A stretch of DNA of 64,000 nucleotides from NCBI GenBank assembly GCA_023433065.1, contig JAEZET010000001.1, forward strand, positions 1 to 64,000, read 5' to 3'. The stretch's first letter is position 1. The number at the start of each line of letters is the position of its first letter. The notes below the pieces were generated by a model that saw only the letters and a list, made by a program, of their open reading frames with translations, was not told where the DNA came from and searched no databases. Source of the DNA: Cyanobacteria bacterium OH_CBrB_359. Its GTDB lineage: Bacteria > Cyanobacteriota > Vampirovibrionia > Gastranaerophilales > Gastranaerophilaceae. Shown here piece after piece: positions 44,445 to 53,502 of the stretch. The position numbers and the translations under genes are program-made.

Positions 44445-45425
44445 TCATAAATTTTTGCTTACTAACAATAACTTATTTGTTTCAATACTGCAATCAAACT
44501 CCTTAATATCAAAACATTCTTCTTTTTCAACTTTTTCCATAAAGTATTCCACAGAACTTTTAAGAGACTCAAAATGTATGTCAGAATCAATAGTTTCCTG
44601 AGCAATCAACGGTGGTTCTATAAATAATCCATTTTCATCAAAAAAATCTCTGGGACCATAGATTTTTTTAGTGTCAGAAAACTCGATATAGCCGTTTTCA
44701 TAAACGAATACTACAGAATTTATCTTTGGAGTAGTGTAACTGACACTAAGAGTCAATGTAGCTTTATTTGTAAACTGGCACATAAAGGAAGCGTTATCAA
44801 TAGAATCAGAACATAGAGAGAATGATGCCGTATAATTTGAAAATTTTTCAGGGAAACCAAAACAGTAAACAAACATATCGGCAAAATGTATAGCAAATGT
44901 TTCAAAAACTCCACTTTTATGAGTCTTACAGCTGCTTCTCCAGTTTGATTTATAACAATCTTTAAAAGCATAGCCATGTCCTTGGATAATAGAAGCCGTT
45001 ACAAGTCTTCCAAGAGCATATTTTTCAGGGTCATATTTTAAACTTTCAACATATGGACTGAATCTGTAGTTAAAATTAAAGTAAAATCTTTTCTTAACAC
45101 CCTTTGGTATAGTCTCAAGATATCTAATTTCTTCATCTTGAGTAACCGGGGGTTTTTCACAGAAAACATAGCCATTATAATTATTAACCAGAAATTTAAT
45201 ATAATTAAAATGAGTAGAGTTTGGAGACACAATGAATACGGCATCGCAATCATTTAAATCTTCAAGATTATAAACATTTTCAAGATTTTCAATAGTCTTA
45301 TCGTAATTCTCTCTATGGTTAAAAAGCTTAAATGATGAAAGCGGATAACTTAAAACAATCATATTAAGAAGCTTTTGAGCATGTTTTCCGAATCCTATAA
45401 AACCTATTTTTAAATTTCTATCCAT
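44445..45425 (-). CDS. Gfo/Idh/MocA-family oxidoreductase
   Basis: A ~326-residue NAD(P)-dependent sugar dehydrogenase-type protein. The Rossmann start is KIGFIGFGKHAQ; VFCEKPP carries the family EKP lysine, with GVFETFAIHFADMF in the C-terminal domain. Likely acts on a nucleotide sugar, amino sugar or inositol. ATG 45425 is 4 bases after the radical SAM stop, so the pair is coupled. The substrate is unknown. Confidence 0.85.
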   Translation of the reverse strand: MDRNLKIGFIGFGKHAQKLLNMIVLSYPLSSFKLFNHRENYDKTIENLENVYNLEDLNDCDAVFIVSPNSTHFNYIKFLVNNYNGYVFCEKPPVTQDEEIRYLETIPKGVKKRFYFNFNYRFSPYVESLKYDPEKYALGRLVTASIIQGHGYAFKDCYKSNWRSSCKTHKSGVFETFAIHFADMFVYCFGFPEKFSNYTASFSLCSDSIDNASFMCQFTNKATLTLSVSYTTPKINSVVFVYENGYIEFSDTKKIYGPRDFFDENGLFIEPPLIAQETIDSDIHFESLKSSVEYFMEKVEKEECFDIKEFDCSIETNKLLLVSKNL

Positions 45426-45429
45426 GATG

Positions 45430-46533
45430 TTACAACTCACACAAATTACAAGGATAACAAGAATCCCTATTGGCTGCAAGATGCAGCTTTCTAATATTTT
45501 GGAATTTTTCCCCGAGCCATATATCTTTTATTGAATTTTCTTTTGCGCTCCCAATGGCAAGACTGCTTTTGTAGTCAAAATCACAAGGGTTACAAACCCC
45601 GTTCCACCAGACGTACATCCTATTCCAAAGGATTTTGCAAGGATAATCTGCTTTTGATATTTCATTGTTATAAGAATCTTTTCTATCTATACAATTTACA
45701 TAAGCAACTTCATCCACATATTGAGACCAAAAATCTTGAAATAATTCCATATCCTGTTCATAAGAAGATTTAACACCTGAGATTCTTGTTATAGTCTTAG
45801 ATTCAGGATAATATTGCGATCTTATATTATTGAAGTTTTTAATATTTTCTAAAACAATATCAAATTTAGCTCCGACTCTGATTTTTTCATATTGCGCTTT
45901 ATCAGCGGAATCAATCGAAAATACAAGATCGTTAACCCCGCTCGCCAAAAGTTTATGTGCCATATCCTCATCAAGCAGCATAGCATTTGTGTTGACTTTT
46001 AATTCAAAAAACTTACCTTTTGCATAATCGAGCATTTTACCAAAATCCTTGTGCAAAAGAGGCTCCCCCCTTGATGCCATCGTTAAAGCTTTTACCGATC
46101 CATCAACCGCCTGATTGATGAGGTCTTTGTAAAACTCAAAATCCATAAATCCCATATTTTTCTTTTCTGAAAAAAAGCTGTCTGTCTGAAAACACATACT
46201 ACAACGAAGATTACAAACAGATGTCGGCTCAATCAAAAGATATAAAGGGAAATCAGTTAATATATTTTTTTCTGGATAAATTCTGAATTTATAGCGAAAA
46301 ATCAAATATTCAACGATTTTTTCAGGATATTGTCTTATAAAATTAATCTCTTGTTGGTTTAAAACAAACTCATCATCCTCAATGCATTTTATAAGTTCTT
46401 TAAATATATCTTTTTCTTTGAAATCTGAAGGAAATTTTAAAAGTTTGGTATTTAAAAGGTTTAAGAAAAAATTTTTATCAAACTTTCTTTCGTTAAAAAA
46501 TCTTACGCCTACGACGTCATTTCCTATAGTCAT
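45430..46533 (-). CDS. Radical SAM protein with SPASM-type C-terminal Cys cluster
   Basis: A 367-residue radical SAM enzyme. The 4Fe-4S motif CNLRCSMC uses Cys107, 111 and 114. ASRGEPLLH and NTNAMLLDEDMA match the SAM core. The C-terminus has an auxiliary cluster pattern: YPCKILWNRMYVWWNGVCNPCDFD, cited as YPCKILW and GVCNPCDFD, then DSCYPCNLCEL at the very end. Relatives modify peptides or sugars. The first ~90 residues before the core are unusual. It leads an operon with a Gfo oxidoreductase and a ROK kinase, hinting at carbohydrate chemistry. Confidence 0.88.
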   Translation of the reverse strand: MTIGNDVVGVRFFNERKFDKNFFLNLLNTKLLKFPSDFKEKDIFKELIKCIEDDEFVLNQQEINFIRQYPEKIVEYLIFRYKFRIYPEKNILTDFPLYLLIEPTSVCNLRCSMCFQTDSFFSEKKNMGFMDFEFYKDLINQAVDGSVKALTMASRGEPLLHKDFGKMLDYAKGKFFELKVNTNAMLLDEDMAHKLLASGVNDLVFSIDSADKAQYEKIRVGAKFDIVLENIKNFNNIRSQYYPESKTITRISGVKSSYEQDMELFQDFWSQYVDEVAYVNCIDRKDSYNNEISKADYPCKILWNRMYVWWNGVCNPCDFDYKSSLAIGSAKENSIKDIWLGEKFQNIRKLHLAANRDSCYPCNLCEL

Positions 46534-46691
46534 TACATCTCCCGAAAATATCTTTTTTAATTATACAACATTTTTTAAATTAAATAAAAATTAAAAAATC
46601 CTCAAATTATTTAACAAATAACACCAAAGAGGTTTAAAAGTTTTATAAAATGGTTTATAATCAAAAAGTTACTATTTTATGGAGGCAGAAA

Positions 46692-47063
46692 ATGCGCATA
46701 TATGTAAATGGGCGTAATATTGAAATCACAGATGCTATAAAAGCCTATGCCAAAGAAAAACTGGGAAAAGTAGCAAACCACTATGACCAGATTCAATCAA
46801 TCGAAGTTGTTTTAACCGTAATTAAAAATCCGTCTGTTTCATTGAACCATACAGCGGAAGTTATATGCAAACTGACATCAGGCTCGATTAAAGTTGAAGA
46901 AAGTGCAGAATCTATGTATGCAAGCATAGACCTTGTATCTGACAAACTCGACAGACAGGTCAAAAAGTTCAAAGATAAAAATATGGATAAAGCGAAAACG
47001 GGTTCTATCAGAACAGATGCGATAGAAAATGACGATGAAAAAGATTTTGCAGAACCTGTATAA
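46692..47063 (+). CDS. hpf: Ribosome hibernation promoting factor, short form
   Basis: A 123-residue HPF/RaiA-type protein that binds the 30S decoding region in stationary phase. Motifs: MRIYVNGRNIEITDAIKAYA and the basic helix end KLDRQVKKFKDK. The C-terminal dimerisation domain of long HPF is missing. The start at ATG 46692 is fixed by GGAGG; an in-frame ATG at 46650 lies upstream of that signal. Confidence 0.92.
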   Translation: MRIYVNGRNIEITDAIKAYAKEKLGKVANHYDQIQSIEVVLTVIKNPSVSLNHTAEVICKLTSGSIKVEESAESMYASIDLVSDKLDRQVKKFKDKNMDKAKTGSIRTDAIENDDEKDFAEPV

Positions 47064-47070
47064 TTGAATT

Positions 47071-47125
47071 TATGAAAAAATAAAAAGCGGAATGACTGAT
47101 ATCATCCGCTTTTTATTTTTTCATA
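47071..47125 (+). terminator. Very long terminator hairpin after hpf
   Basis: A perfect 21-bp inverted repeat, 47071-47091 with 47105-47125, encloses a 13-nt loop. The core is AAAAAGCGGA/TCCGCTTTTT, followed in the 3' arm by ATTTTTT. It also reads as a terminator on the minus strand. Confidence 0.9.
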
Positions 47126-47161
47126 AACACTGATTTAATATTGTTAAGAAAACTTTAAAAT

Positions 47162-47190
47162 GTGACAGTAAAGTTTAGTTGGAATATAAT
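47162..47190 (+). promoter_or_regulatory. Promoter of the 85-aa protein gene
   Basis: GTGACA at 47162-47167 and consensus TATAAT at 47185-47190 with a 17-bp spacer. Confidence 0.6.
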
Positions 47191-47222
47191 AGACATATTA
47201 GTTGGTAAAAAAGGTTAAATAA

Positions 47223-47480
47223 TTGTTACCCATAATAAGTGAAGAACATGCATCATTAATATTTGCTGAAATTTTTCAGGATGTCCATAGTTGGCGAAAA
47301 AAAATGATTCATTATTTAAAAGAAGAAAATCCTGAAATTAATACAGCTATTATTGAGGCAGCAAATCATACTGATTTAGACCCAAAAGCTGTAGCTTTGG
47401 GGGCTTACATGACGTATTTACTGCTCGAAAAAGCTGCTCAAGATGAAAACAGTATGATAGATTTTGAAATTAGTGAATAA
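47223..47480 (+). CDS. Small acidic helical hypothetical protein
   Basis: An 85-residue protein starting at TTG 47223, with AAAGG eight or so bases upstream; the next in-frame Met is at residue 28, too late for a sensible fold. It is predicted mainly helical (FAEIFQDVHSWRKKMIHYLK, DPKAVALGAYMTYLLLEKAA). No family recognised. A good promoter and a terminator on the other side make it a single-gene unit. Ends overlapping the convergent gene by 11 bp. Confidence 0.65.
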   Translation: MLPIISEEHASLIFAEIFQDVHSWRKKMIHYLKEENPEINTAIIEAANHTDLDPKAVALGAYMTYLLLEKAAQDENSMIDFEISE

Positions 47481-47823
47481 CTTTTATTTTAAAATTTTGT
47501 ATGGGTTCTTGTTTGATTAATTTTCTCTGGTTTTCCAGATTATTTTTTATTGCAAACATCCAGCCTGTTTTAGTATTTACAAAAAGAAAAAATGCCGCCT
47601 GGCTTTCAATTATTTTTGAAGATTGGTCTATAACAAGTTCGCCTTTTTCGCCAAGTTCAAACACCGTAAAAGATAAAGGAGAAGTAACAGAACTGTCTAT
47701 ATAAGCATCAAATTTTAGCTGATTAAGACTGGTTGTATCCTTAACCAACTCCTTATCCTTGTATGTTGTAACCCATTTGTATAAGGCAGTTATGATTTCA
47801 TCTTTTTTAGACAATTGCTTCAT
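47470..47823 (-). CDS. Hypothetical protein downstream of the GGDEF/HD-GYP gene
   Basis: A 117-residue soluble protein of alpha/beta character (EIITALYKWVTTYKDKEL, FTVFELGEKGELVID, AAFFLFVNTKTGWMFAIKNN). No family recognised. Its start overlaps the end of the GAF-GGDEF-HD-GYP gene by 17 bp in the same direction, so the two are translationally coupled and may work together in c-di-GMP signalling (inference). Confidence 0.7.
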   Translation of the reverse strand: MKQLSKKDEIITALYKWVTTYKDKELVKDTTSLNQLKFDAYIDSSVTSPLSFTVFELGEKGELVIDQSSKIIESQAAFFLFVNTKTGWMFAIKNNLENQRKLIKQEPIQNFKIKVIH

Positions 47824-49714
47824 TTCTTATTATGTAAACAAATTCTTCAACAAGGTTTTTATTCCACTGTTTATCTGCACCGCAGCGAATTATATCTATT
47901 GCCTCTTCAACAGAATAAGCCTTTCTGTATGGTCTATCCTGAATAAGAGCAAAATATGCATCAACAAGAAGGATTATCTGAGAGGTTATAGGAATTTCAT
48001 TCCCGGAAATTTTATTGGGGTAACCTGTTCCATCCCAATATTCATGATGATGCTCAACTATCGGAATAATGTCCTGAACATTTGTTATCGGCTGTAGAAT
48101 TTCTCTCGCTGCAATAAGAGGATGTGACATAATTTTAGCTTTTTCTTCATCAGTCAAAGGTTCTGATTTTTTGAATATATCCTCAGGCAGCATTATATTG
48201 CCGATATCATACAGCAGAACTGCTATTTTAAGTTTATCAATTTCGTTTTTTGTCAAATCGAGTTTTTTTGCAATCATAACAGCAAGCAATAATTTAGACT
48301 TTGTAGCACCTTTTTGATGAGTAAGATTGTACGTTTGTGAAATCAAATCCACAATCGAATACAAAACTTCTTTAGAGTTTTTCCCGGTAATCGATACCTT
48401 TTCAAGCTTATCTGATACATCATTCGCAACTTCAGGAGGCACAGGTATTCTTCTTTTGGATAAAATATCCATAAATGCTCCGATTGCAATTTTTTGCCAG
48501 TTTGTTTCAGTCTGCGGCTTAGATATCTCAACCCTGTTTCTTCCGGCAATTTTTGCCTTATACATAGCTTGGTCAGCAAGCTCAATAAGCTCATCAACCC
48601 TATCACTGTGTTCCAAGAAAGTTGCGACACCTATACTTGCAGTAATAGTACCGACTTTCTCAACTTTTTGCGCTTCAATTGCTGCTCTAACACGCTCTGC
48701 AGCAATCAGAGCGCCATAAGAATCAATACCCGGGAGTAAAATATTAAATTCTTCTCCTCCTATTCTTGCAGGAATATCTATAGAACGGGCTTTTTTCTTA
48801 ATTACATCGGCTATTGTTTTGATTGCGATATCTCCATATTGGTGGCCGTATTTGTCATTAATTGTCTTTAAATAATCTAAATCCAGTGAAATTAAAGAGA
48901 ATGTCTGTTTTAATCTTATAGACCTTTCGGCTTCTTTTATGATATTTTCTTCAAAATATCTTCTGTTATACAAACCTGTCAATGCATCAGTGATAGCCTG
49001 CTGTTTAACCTCTTCGAACAAATCCGCAATTGTTATTGCAAGCTCGATTTGGCTGGCAAACAGTTGAAGAAAATTGAGTTCTTTGTCAGTTGCAAATTCT
49101 CTCGAAGAAAATACAAGCAAACACCCAAAATCTTCTTTATTTTTGTATAAAGGAATTACTATAAGAGTTTTGCTGGCTATCAGTTTTAAAATCTCATTTT
49201 TTTTATCGTGAGAAAATTCTATTAACAGATACTCTATAACCTTTTTCAAGTCTTTTGTATCATAAATTTTATTATCTCTCAAAGCTTTTACAAATATTGA
49301 ATCTTCATCATATGGAATTCGATACTTATCAAGCGGATAGCTCATATAAGATATAACTTTTTTTAAAAGAGGGCTCATAGAATGAGACTTGGGCGTAAAA
49401 AAGAAGCCTTTTGAATCTTCGCATTTTTGGATAATAGTACTGTTTACATAACCCAGTTCACCGTGTAATGCATTGACTATTTTATCCAGAACATTCGACA
49501 ACGGCTGAGATGAGTTCATCATTTCCCAGATATTTTGCAAAGTCAAAAGGGTTTGATTTGTCTGGTTAAGCTCACTTGTTCTGGCTTCAATTTCTTTTTC
49601 GAGAGCGATATTTCTCTCATATACTTCCAAAAAACCAGTAGTACTGAGAACTATGTTATTTTCAACCTGCTGTATTTTATTTAAATAACTTTTAAATTTT
49701 GAAAAAATGTTCAT
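47807..49714 (-). CDS. GAF-GGDEF protein with degenerate HD-GYP domain
   Basis: A 635-residue cytoplasmic signalling protein. A short coiled segment (about 25-60) precedes a GAF-like domain (about 60-230), a GGDEF domain with intact GGEEF (319-323) and an I-site RSID before it, and a HD-GYP domain (about 440-630). In the latter GTGYP (562-566) and EHHHEYWDG are kept, but the HDIGK motif reads YDIGN (502-506), losing the metal-binding His and the Lys. So it likely makes c-di-GMP and the HD-GYP part is inactive or regulatory. Confidence 0.88.
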   Translation of the reverse strand: MNIFSKFKSYLNKIQQVENNIVLSTTGFLEVYERNIALEKEIEARTSELNQTNQTLLTLQNIWEMMNSSQPLSNVLDKIVNALHGELGYVNSTIIQKCEDSKGFFFTPKSHSMSPLLKKVISYMSYPLDKYRIPYDEDSIFVKALRDNKIYDTKDLKKVIEYLLIEFSHDKKNEILKLIASKTLIVIPLYKNKEDFGCLLVFSSREFATDKELNFLQLFASQIELAITIADLFEEVKQQAITDALTGLYNRRYFEENIIKEAERSIRLKQTFSLISLDLDYLKTINDKYGHQYGDIAIKTIADVIKKKARSIDIPARIGGEEFNILLPGIDSYGALIAAERVRAAIEAQKVEKVGTITASIGVATFLEHSDRVDELIELADQAMYKAKIAGRNRVEISKPQTETNWQKIAIGAFMDILSKRRIPVPPEVANDVSDKLEKVSITGKNSKEVLYSIVDLISQTYNLTHQKGATKSKLLLAVMIAKKLDLTKNEIDKLKIAVLLYDIGNIMLPEDIFKKSEPLTDEEKAKIMSHPLIAAREILQPITNVQDIIPIVEHHHEYWDGTGYPNKISGNEIPITSQIILLVDAYFALIQDRPYRKAYSVEEAIDIIRCGADKQWNKNLVEEFVYIIRNEAIV

Positions 49715-49741
49715 TTACACCGAATCCAGTCAATTTAAATA

Positions 49742-50839
49742 TTATACACTTTTTTTCAAACTTTGTAATATCTTATTTACAATAATTATAACTTCTTCAG
49801 GTTTTATCTCTTGCGTACAAATATTTTTTTTGATTTTAAGTTTGCATCGTTTTTTCATGCAAGGACTGCAAGACAAATTTGCTGCCAGTGAATAGTATTT
49901 TTCTCCAAAAGGTGCTGTTCTATTTTTTGAAGTTGCACAAAAAATCGTTACAACACAAGGCTTTTGAGTCGCCCAGGCTATATGCGCGCTGCCGGAATCA
50001 GGACTTATAACAATATCTGAAAGCTTAAAAATTTCAGTAAGTTCTAAAAGGTTTGTCTTCCCTGTCAAATTAAAAATTTTATCTTTGAAAGAGGGTTTAA
50101 TTATTGAGTCAATTAGTTGTTTATCGTTATTTGTTGCTGTAACCAAAATATTTGCCTTATCCGAAATCAATTCAATAACATTGGTCCAATGTTCATTTTT
50201 CCAGTGCTTATTTAGCCAAGTAGTGGCTGGAGAAATAACTATTATAGGCTTTTGAGGGTTAATGTCTTTTAATAATAACTTAGCTTTCTCAACAGTTTCT
50301 TCTGAAGAAGGAGGCAAGGCAAACTCAATATCAGGATTAACTATACCTAAATGTCTTGCAAAATCCAGATTTCTTTCAACTACATGATAATTTAAATCAA
50401 ACTGTTTGCGATTTGATTTAACAAACTCATTTGCGAAAATAAATGAAAATTCTCTACCGTCAGTGTGGGTGATTTTTCTCTTTGCACCTGATAAACCCAT
50501 AAAAATAGCACTTTTTAAAAGCTGCTGGGTATCTATCACTATGTCATAGTTCTTTTTTTTAATATTTTTGATTATTATAAAAAATTCAATAAGATTTTTA
50601 AGCGAAAAGCCTCTTTTTTTCCATTTTTTCCTTGGAATAATAAAACAATTGTCAACAGCAGGATTATTTTTCACAAAGTGCTTTGCTTTATCTTCAACAA
50701 CCCAGTCAACTGTACAACCGGGATATGCTTTTTTAAGTGCACATGCAAGCGGAATTGTATGAATTGTGTCCCCGATTGCACTGAGCCTGATTATTAAAAT
50801 TTTGGTTTTATTGTCCATGATATTCAACAAATTGTTCAT
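49742..50839 (-). CDS. Glycosyltransferase family 9 (heptosyltransferase-like)
   Basis: A 365-residue GT-B protein. ILIIRLSAIGDTIHTIPL at the start, the acceptor/donor loop IVISPATTWLNKHW and the DIVISPDSGSAHIAWA motif are typical of lipopolysaccharide heptosyltransferases WaaC/WaaF/WaaQ. Acts in LPS core synthesis at the inner membrane. No other LPS gene is close. A shorter start at ATG 50818 (MDNKTKI) is equally possible; neither start has a clear ribosome binding site. Confidence 0.85.
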   Translation of the reverse strand: MNNLLNIMDNKTKILIIRLSAIGDTIHTIPLACALKKAYPGCTVDWVVEDKAKHFVKNNPAVDNCFIIPRKKWKKRGFSLKNLIEFFIIIKNIKKKNYDIVIDTQQLLKSAIFMGLSGAKRKITHTDGREFSFIFANEFVKSNRKQFDLNYHVVERNLDFARHLGIVNPDIEFALPPSSEETVEKAKLLLKDINPQKPIIVISPATTWLNKHWKNEHWTNVIELISDKANILVTATNNDKQLIDSIIKPSFKDKIFNLTGKTNLLELTEIFKLSDIVISPDSGSAHIAWATQKPCVVTIFCATSKNRTAPFGEKYYSLAANLSCSPCMKKRCKLKIKKNICTQEIKPEEVIIIVNKILQSLKKSV

Positions 50840-50960
50840 AACTTATTTAAAGTATATTATCATATTTTAAACTTTTTAGTGGAGTGTTTTTTATAAAATA
50901 TTTATTATTATATAGGTGTTATGAATATGAGTATCGTAAAATATCCAAAAGGAATCGATA

Positions 50961-51200
50961 ATGAAACAAAACGAGATTGATAATATTCGTGGTGCAATAA
51001 TATTGTGCCAGATGCGATTAAAAAATTTGAGACCTCACATTGAAAATTCTGCCAGCCTAAGCGAAATTTACAACAGGGTTCTTGTAGAAAAGGCTGTATT
51101 AAGAAAAGATTTCACAACAAAACAGGATTCTTTAGTTAAAAAAATATTCAATAAATTCTTTGCTAAAAAAGAAAAATTAATCTGCGACTACTTTAAATAA
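50961..51200 (+). CDS. Small basic hypothetical protein
   Basis: A 79-residue, mainly helical protein with a basic C-terminus (VKKIFNKFFAKKEKL). AAAAGGAATC gives a ribosome binding site before ATG 50961. No family, signal peptide or membrane segment recognised. Codon use resembles neighbours. Confidence 0.6.
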   Translation: MKQNEIDNIRGAIILCQMRLKNLRPHIENSASLSEIYNRVLVEKAVLRKDFTTKQDSLVKKIFNKFFAKKEKLICDYFK

Positions 51201-51290
51201 GACTAATCTATTTATCAGACAACAGGATTATAGCGTTTTTTAAAATCAGATATATCATATAAAAAGTTATATGAATAAATAAAGTAATCA

Positions 51291-52358
51291 ATGTGCGCAA
51301 AAATATTAACAGGATTGTTTCTGGCAAATTTATTTATTTTATTTGGGAATTGTGTTATGGGAGAATGCTGTTCTCAAAATAACTGTGAAAAAGTAACCAT
51401 AATATATATTCATGGCATTTATGAGGTCGAAAAAACAGTATTCGAAAGACAAACCAACACCTTGCATAAATATTTTGCAAACAAAAAACTCGGCAGATAT
51501 GTAATTAATGAAAATTTTAAGAGGGTTTACTGGGGTGATTTGCCTCCTGCTGATGAAGCCTATAAAATTCACTCCTCTGGCTTAAAAGCTATGAATATGG
51601 ACCATAACCGATGGAGAGTAAAAAATACCACAAAACCTAAACCATCTCTAGTCCTTAACCCTTTTGTCAAATATTGCTTGGTTGGAGATTTTGGTTCTAA
51701 AAGCAGTGCAGTATTTTTGAGAAATATAATAAATAATTATATTTATGAAATGGTATGGCTAGTCGATGATTTGGAAAACAAAAATAAAATTTACGGTCTG
51801 ATTGAAAAAAAAATAGAAGAAATTAACGGAAAATACATTCTTGTAGGATACAGCGTAGGTTCTGTAATTGCAGCAAGATTTATTATGGACAGAATAGTTC
51901 CCGAGCACCTTGAAAACAGCCCTAAAAAATATATGAGCGACAACTTCATAGGATTAATAACCGGAGGCGATGTTAATAACAGCATTCAGTCAATGACTTG
52001 GAACAAAGAACTTAAAAAAAACAATTACGAACAAAATCAGAATAATTTTATAAAATATTTCATTGAAAACGACAAATTTTGGATAAGTTACAACCACCGA
52101 AACGATATATTCTCGACTAAATTATCAACGGAGCTAGGCTCACACAACATTGAAGGTAACGGCTTCATAATTTCAGAAACGAAAAAAGGATATCCCTTTG
52201 AGGGGATTGTGAATGCAATAGCAGTTTGGGACAGAGGCAATAAAATGATTTTATCTCACCTGTACATACTTTTTAATCCTAAATCATACGTAAACGACGT
52301 AATAAAAATTTATGACAAAGCAATTCAGGAAAAACAATGTAAATGTAACCTGCGTTAA
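51291..52358 (+). CDS. Secreted alpha/beta-hydrolase-like protein
   Basis: A 355-residue protein with an N-terminal hydrophobic segment (LTGLFLANLFILFGNCVMG) that may be a signal peptide, possibly with a lipid-attachment Cys in the GNC stretch. The IIYIHGIYE oxyanion strand and the nucleophile elbow VGYSVGSVIA (GxSxG) indicate an alpha/beta hydrolase. A late His in ILSHLYIL could complete the triad. Substrate unknown. No clear ribosome binding site at the ATG. It overlaps convergent fliR by 4 bp. Confidence 0.7.
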   Translation: MCAKILTGLFLANLFILFGNCVMGECCSQNNCEKVTIIYIHGIYEVEKTVFERQTNTLHKYFANKKLGRYVINENFKRVYWGDLPPADEAYKIHSSGLKAMNMDHNRWRVKNTTKPKPSLVLNPFVKYCLVGDFGSKSSAVFLRNIINNYIYEMVWLVDDLENKNKIYGLIEKKIEEINGKYILVGYSVGSVIAARFIMDRIVPEHLENSPKKYMSDNFIGLITGGDVNNSIQSMTWNKELKKNNYEQNQNNFIKYFIENDKFWISYNHRNDIFSTKLSTELGSHNIEGNGFIISETKKGYPFEGIVNAIAVWDRGNKMILSHLYILFNPKSYVNDVIKIYDKAIQEKQCKCNLR

Positions 52359-53137
52359 AAAATCTGAGAAAATGAAAGAAAATAATCACTTATTACATTA
52401 CAGAGAATCGGCATAATCCACAGTAATAGTGCGGCTCCGAAAACAGGCTTAAAAAGGAAGCTTAGCTGAAACACATTAATCTGAGGGGCTGTTTTCGAAA
52501 TAATCCCGAGGATTATATCCTGCCCCAAAGTCGCAAGTAAAATTGGTGATGCAATCTGAAGCCCCACATATAATACATTTGAGGTAATTGTTATTATGTA
52601 TTGCATGTTGACTATTTTATCAAGAGGAATTGAAGCCGCATATACAGGGAAAATTTCAAAGCTTCTTAAAAAAGCATTAAAAATCCAGTATAAGCCGCCG
52701 ATATTCATAAAAATAAGAATACCCAGCAACCCGATGAATTTACCCAAAATAGAAACCTGAGACTGAGTAGTAGGATCTAACACCATAGATGAAGAAAGTC
52801 CCATCTGCATATTAATCATATCACCACCGGCTTCTATCGCCGACATAATACAATTTGCGACATAACCCATTAATGCACCGAATACAAAATTTATAATAAC
52901 AGAATAAATTAAAGAAACACCCTGAGGGGGAGCCGGGGGCTTTAAAACACTTACTAGAATAACAGTAAAAATCAAAGAAAAAGATAGTTTTACAATACCG
53001 GGAATTTCTTTTCTGTTTAAAACAGGAGCAAAACGCATTAATCCCAAAAATCTCACAAACACTAAAATACCTGCTCCTAAAGCAGAATTAATCTCCGGAA
53101 AAAACTTGGCGAAATTTTCAATAATTACATTTATCAT
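52355..53137 (-). CDS. fliR: Flagellar biosynthesis protein FliR
   Basis: A 260-residue export-gate membrane protein with about six membrane segments and typical FliR elements (FVRFLGLMRFAPVLNRKEIP, MGLSSSMVLDPTTQSQ, PILLATLGQDIILGIISKTAPQINV). With FliP and FliQ it forms the core of the flagellar/type III secretion gate. Its start overlaps the end of the gene before it by 4 bp (53134-53137). flhB does not follow. Confidence 0.92.
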   Translation of the reverse strand: MINVIIENFAKFFPEINSALGAGILVFVRFLGLMRFAPVLNRKEIPGIVKLSFSLIFTVILVSVLKPPAPPQGVSLIYSVIINFVFGALMGYVANCIMSAIEAGGDMINMQMGLSSSMVLDPTTQSQVSILGKFIGLLGILIFMNIGGLYWIFNAFLRSFEIFPVYAASIPLDKIVNMQYIITITSNVLYVGLQIASPILLATLGQDIILGIISKTAPQINVFQLSFLFKPVFGAALLLWIMPILCNVISDYFLSFSQIF

Positions 53138-53499
53138 TTACCATCTCCGGCTTCAAATGGAATATCGATTTCAAATAAATTATCACACTCTCTTAGATGG
53201 CTTAAACCATTTGCGACACTGAATTTATAGCTATATTCATTTAAATCTGTTTTTACAATTACATCAGAAACTCCTGAGTTAAGAGTTTGTATAAAGAGTT
53301 GCTCTTTATCATTTTCAAGAGTTGCTATTGGACTTAGCCTTACAACAGAAGGGTTTGAGATATGAATGTTTGCGGCTGCTTCGTCCAGAATTAATATGTA
53401 ATTCCTGTTTAGTGACAAATTAAATTCCTGCATTTCACCAGCTAAACAAGGTAAAAAATTTAAAAAAGATAATATGGTAATTACGAAAAATTTTTTCAT
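53134..53499 (-). CDS. Secreted pilus/secretin-associated N-terminal domain protein
   Basis: A 121-residue exported protein: signal peptide (about 1-20, ending CLAG), then a small beta domain fitting the T2SS-T3SS_pil_N class (LSLNRNYILILDEAAANIHI, NPSVVRLSPIAT, LFIQTLNSGVSDVIVKTDLN). This domain normally sits in outer-membrane secretin or pilus assembly proteins such as CpaC. Here it stands alone between fliQ and fliR in the export operon, and overlaps fliR by 4 bp. It may be a periplasmic ring or chaperone for the export machine (inference). Confidence 0.7.
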   Translation of the reverse strand: MKKFFVITILSFLNFLPCLAGEMQEFNLSLNRNYILILDEAAANIHISNPSVVRLSPIATLENDKEQLFIQTLNSGVSDVIVKTDLNEYSYKFSVANGLSHLRECDNLFEIDIPFEAGDGK

Positions 53500-53502
53500 C
53501 GA

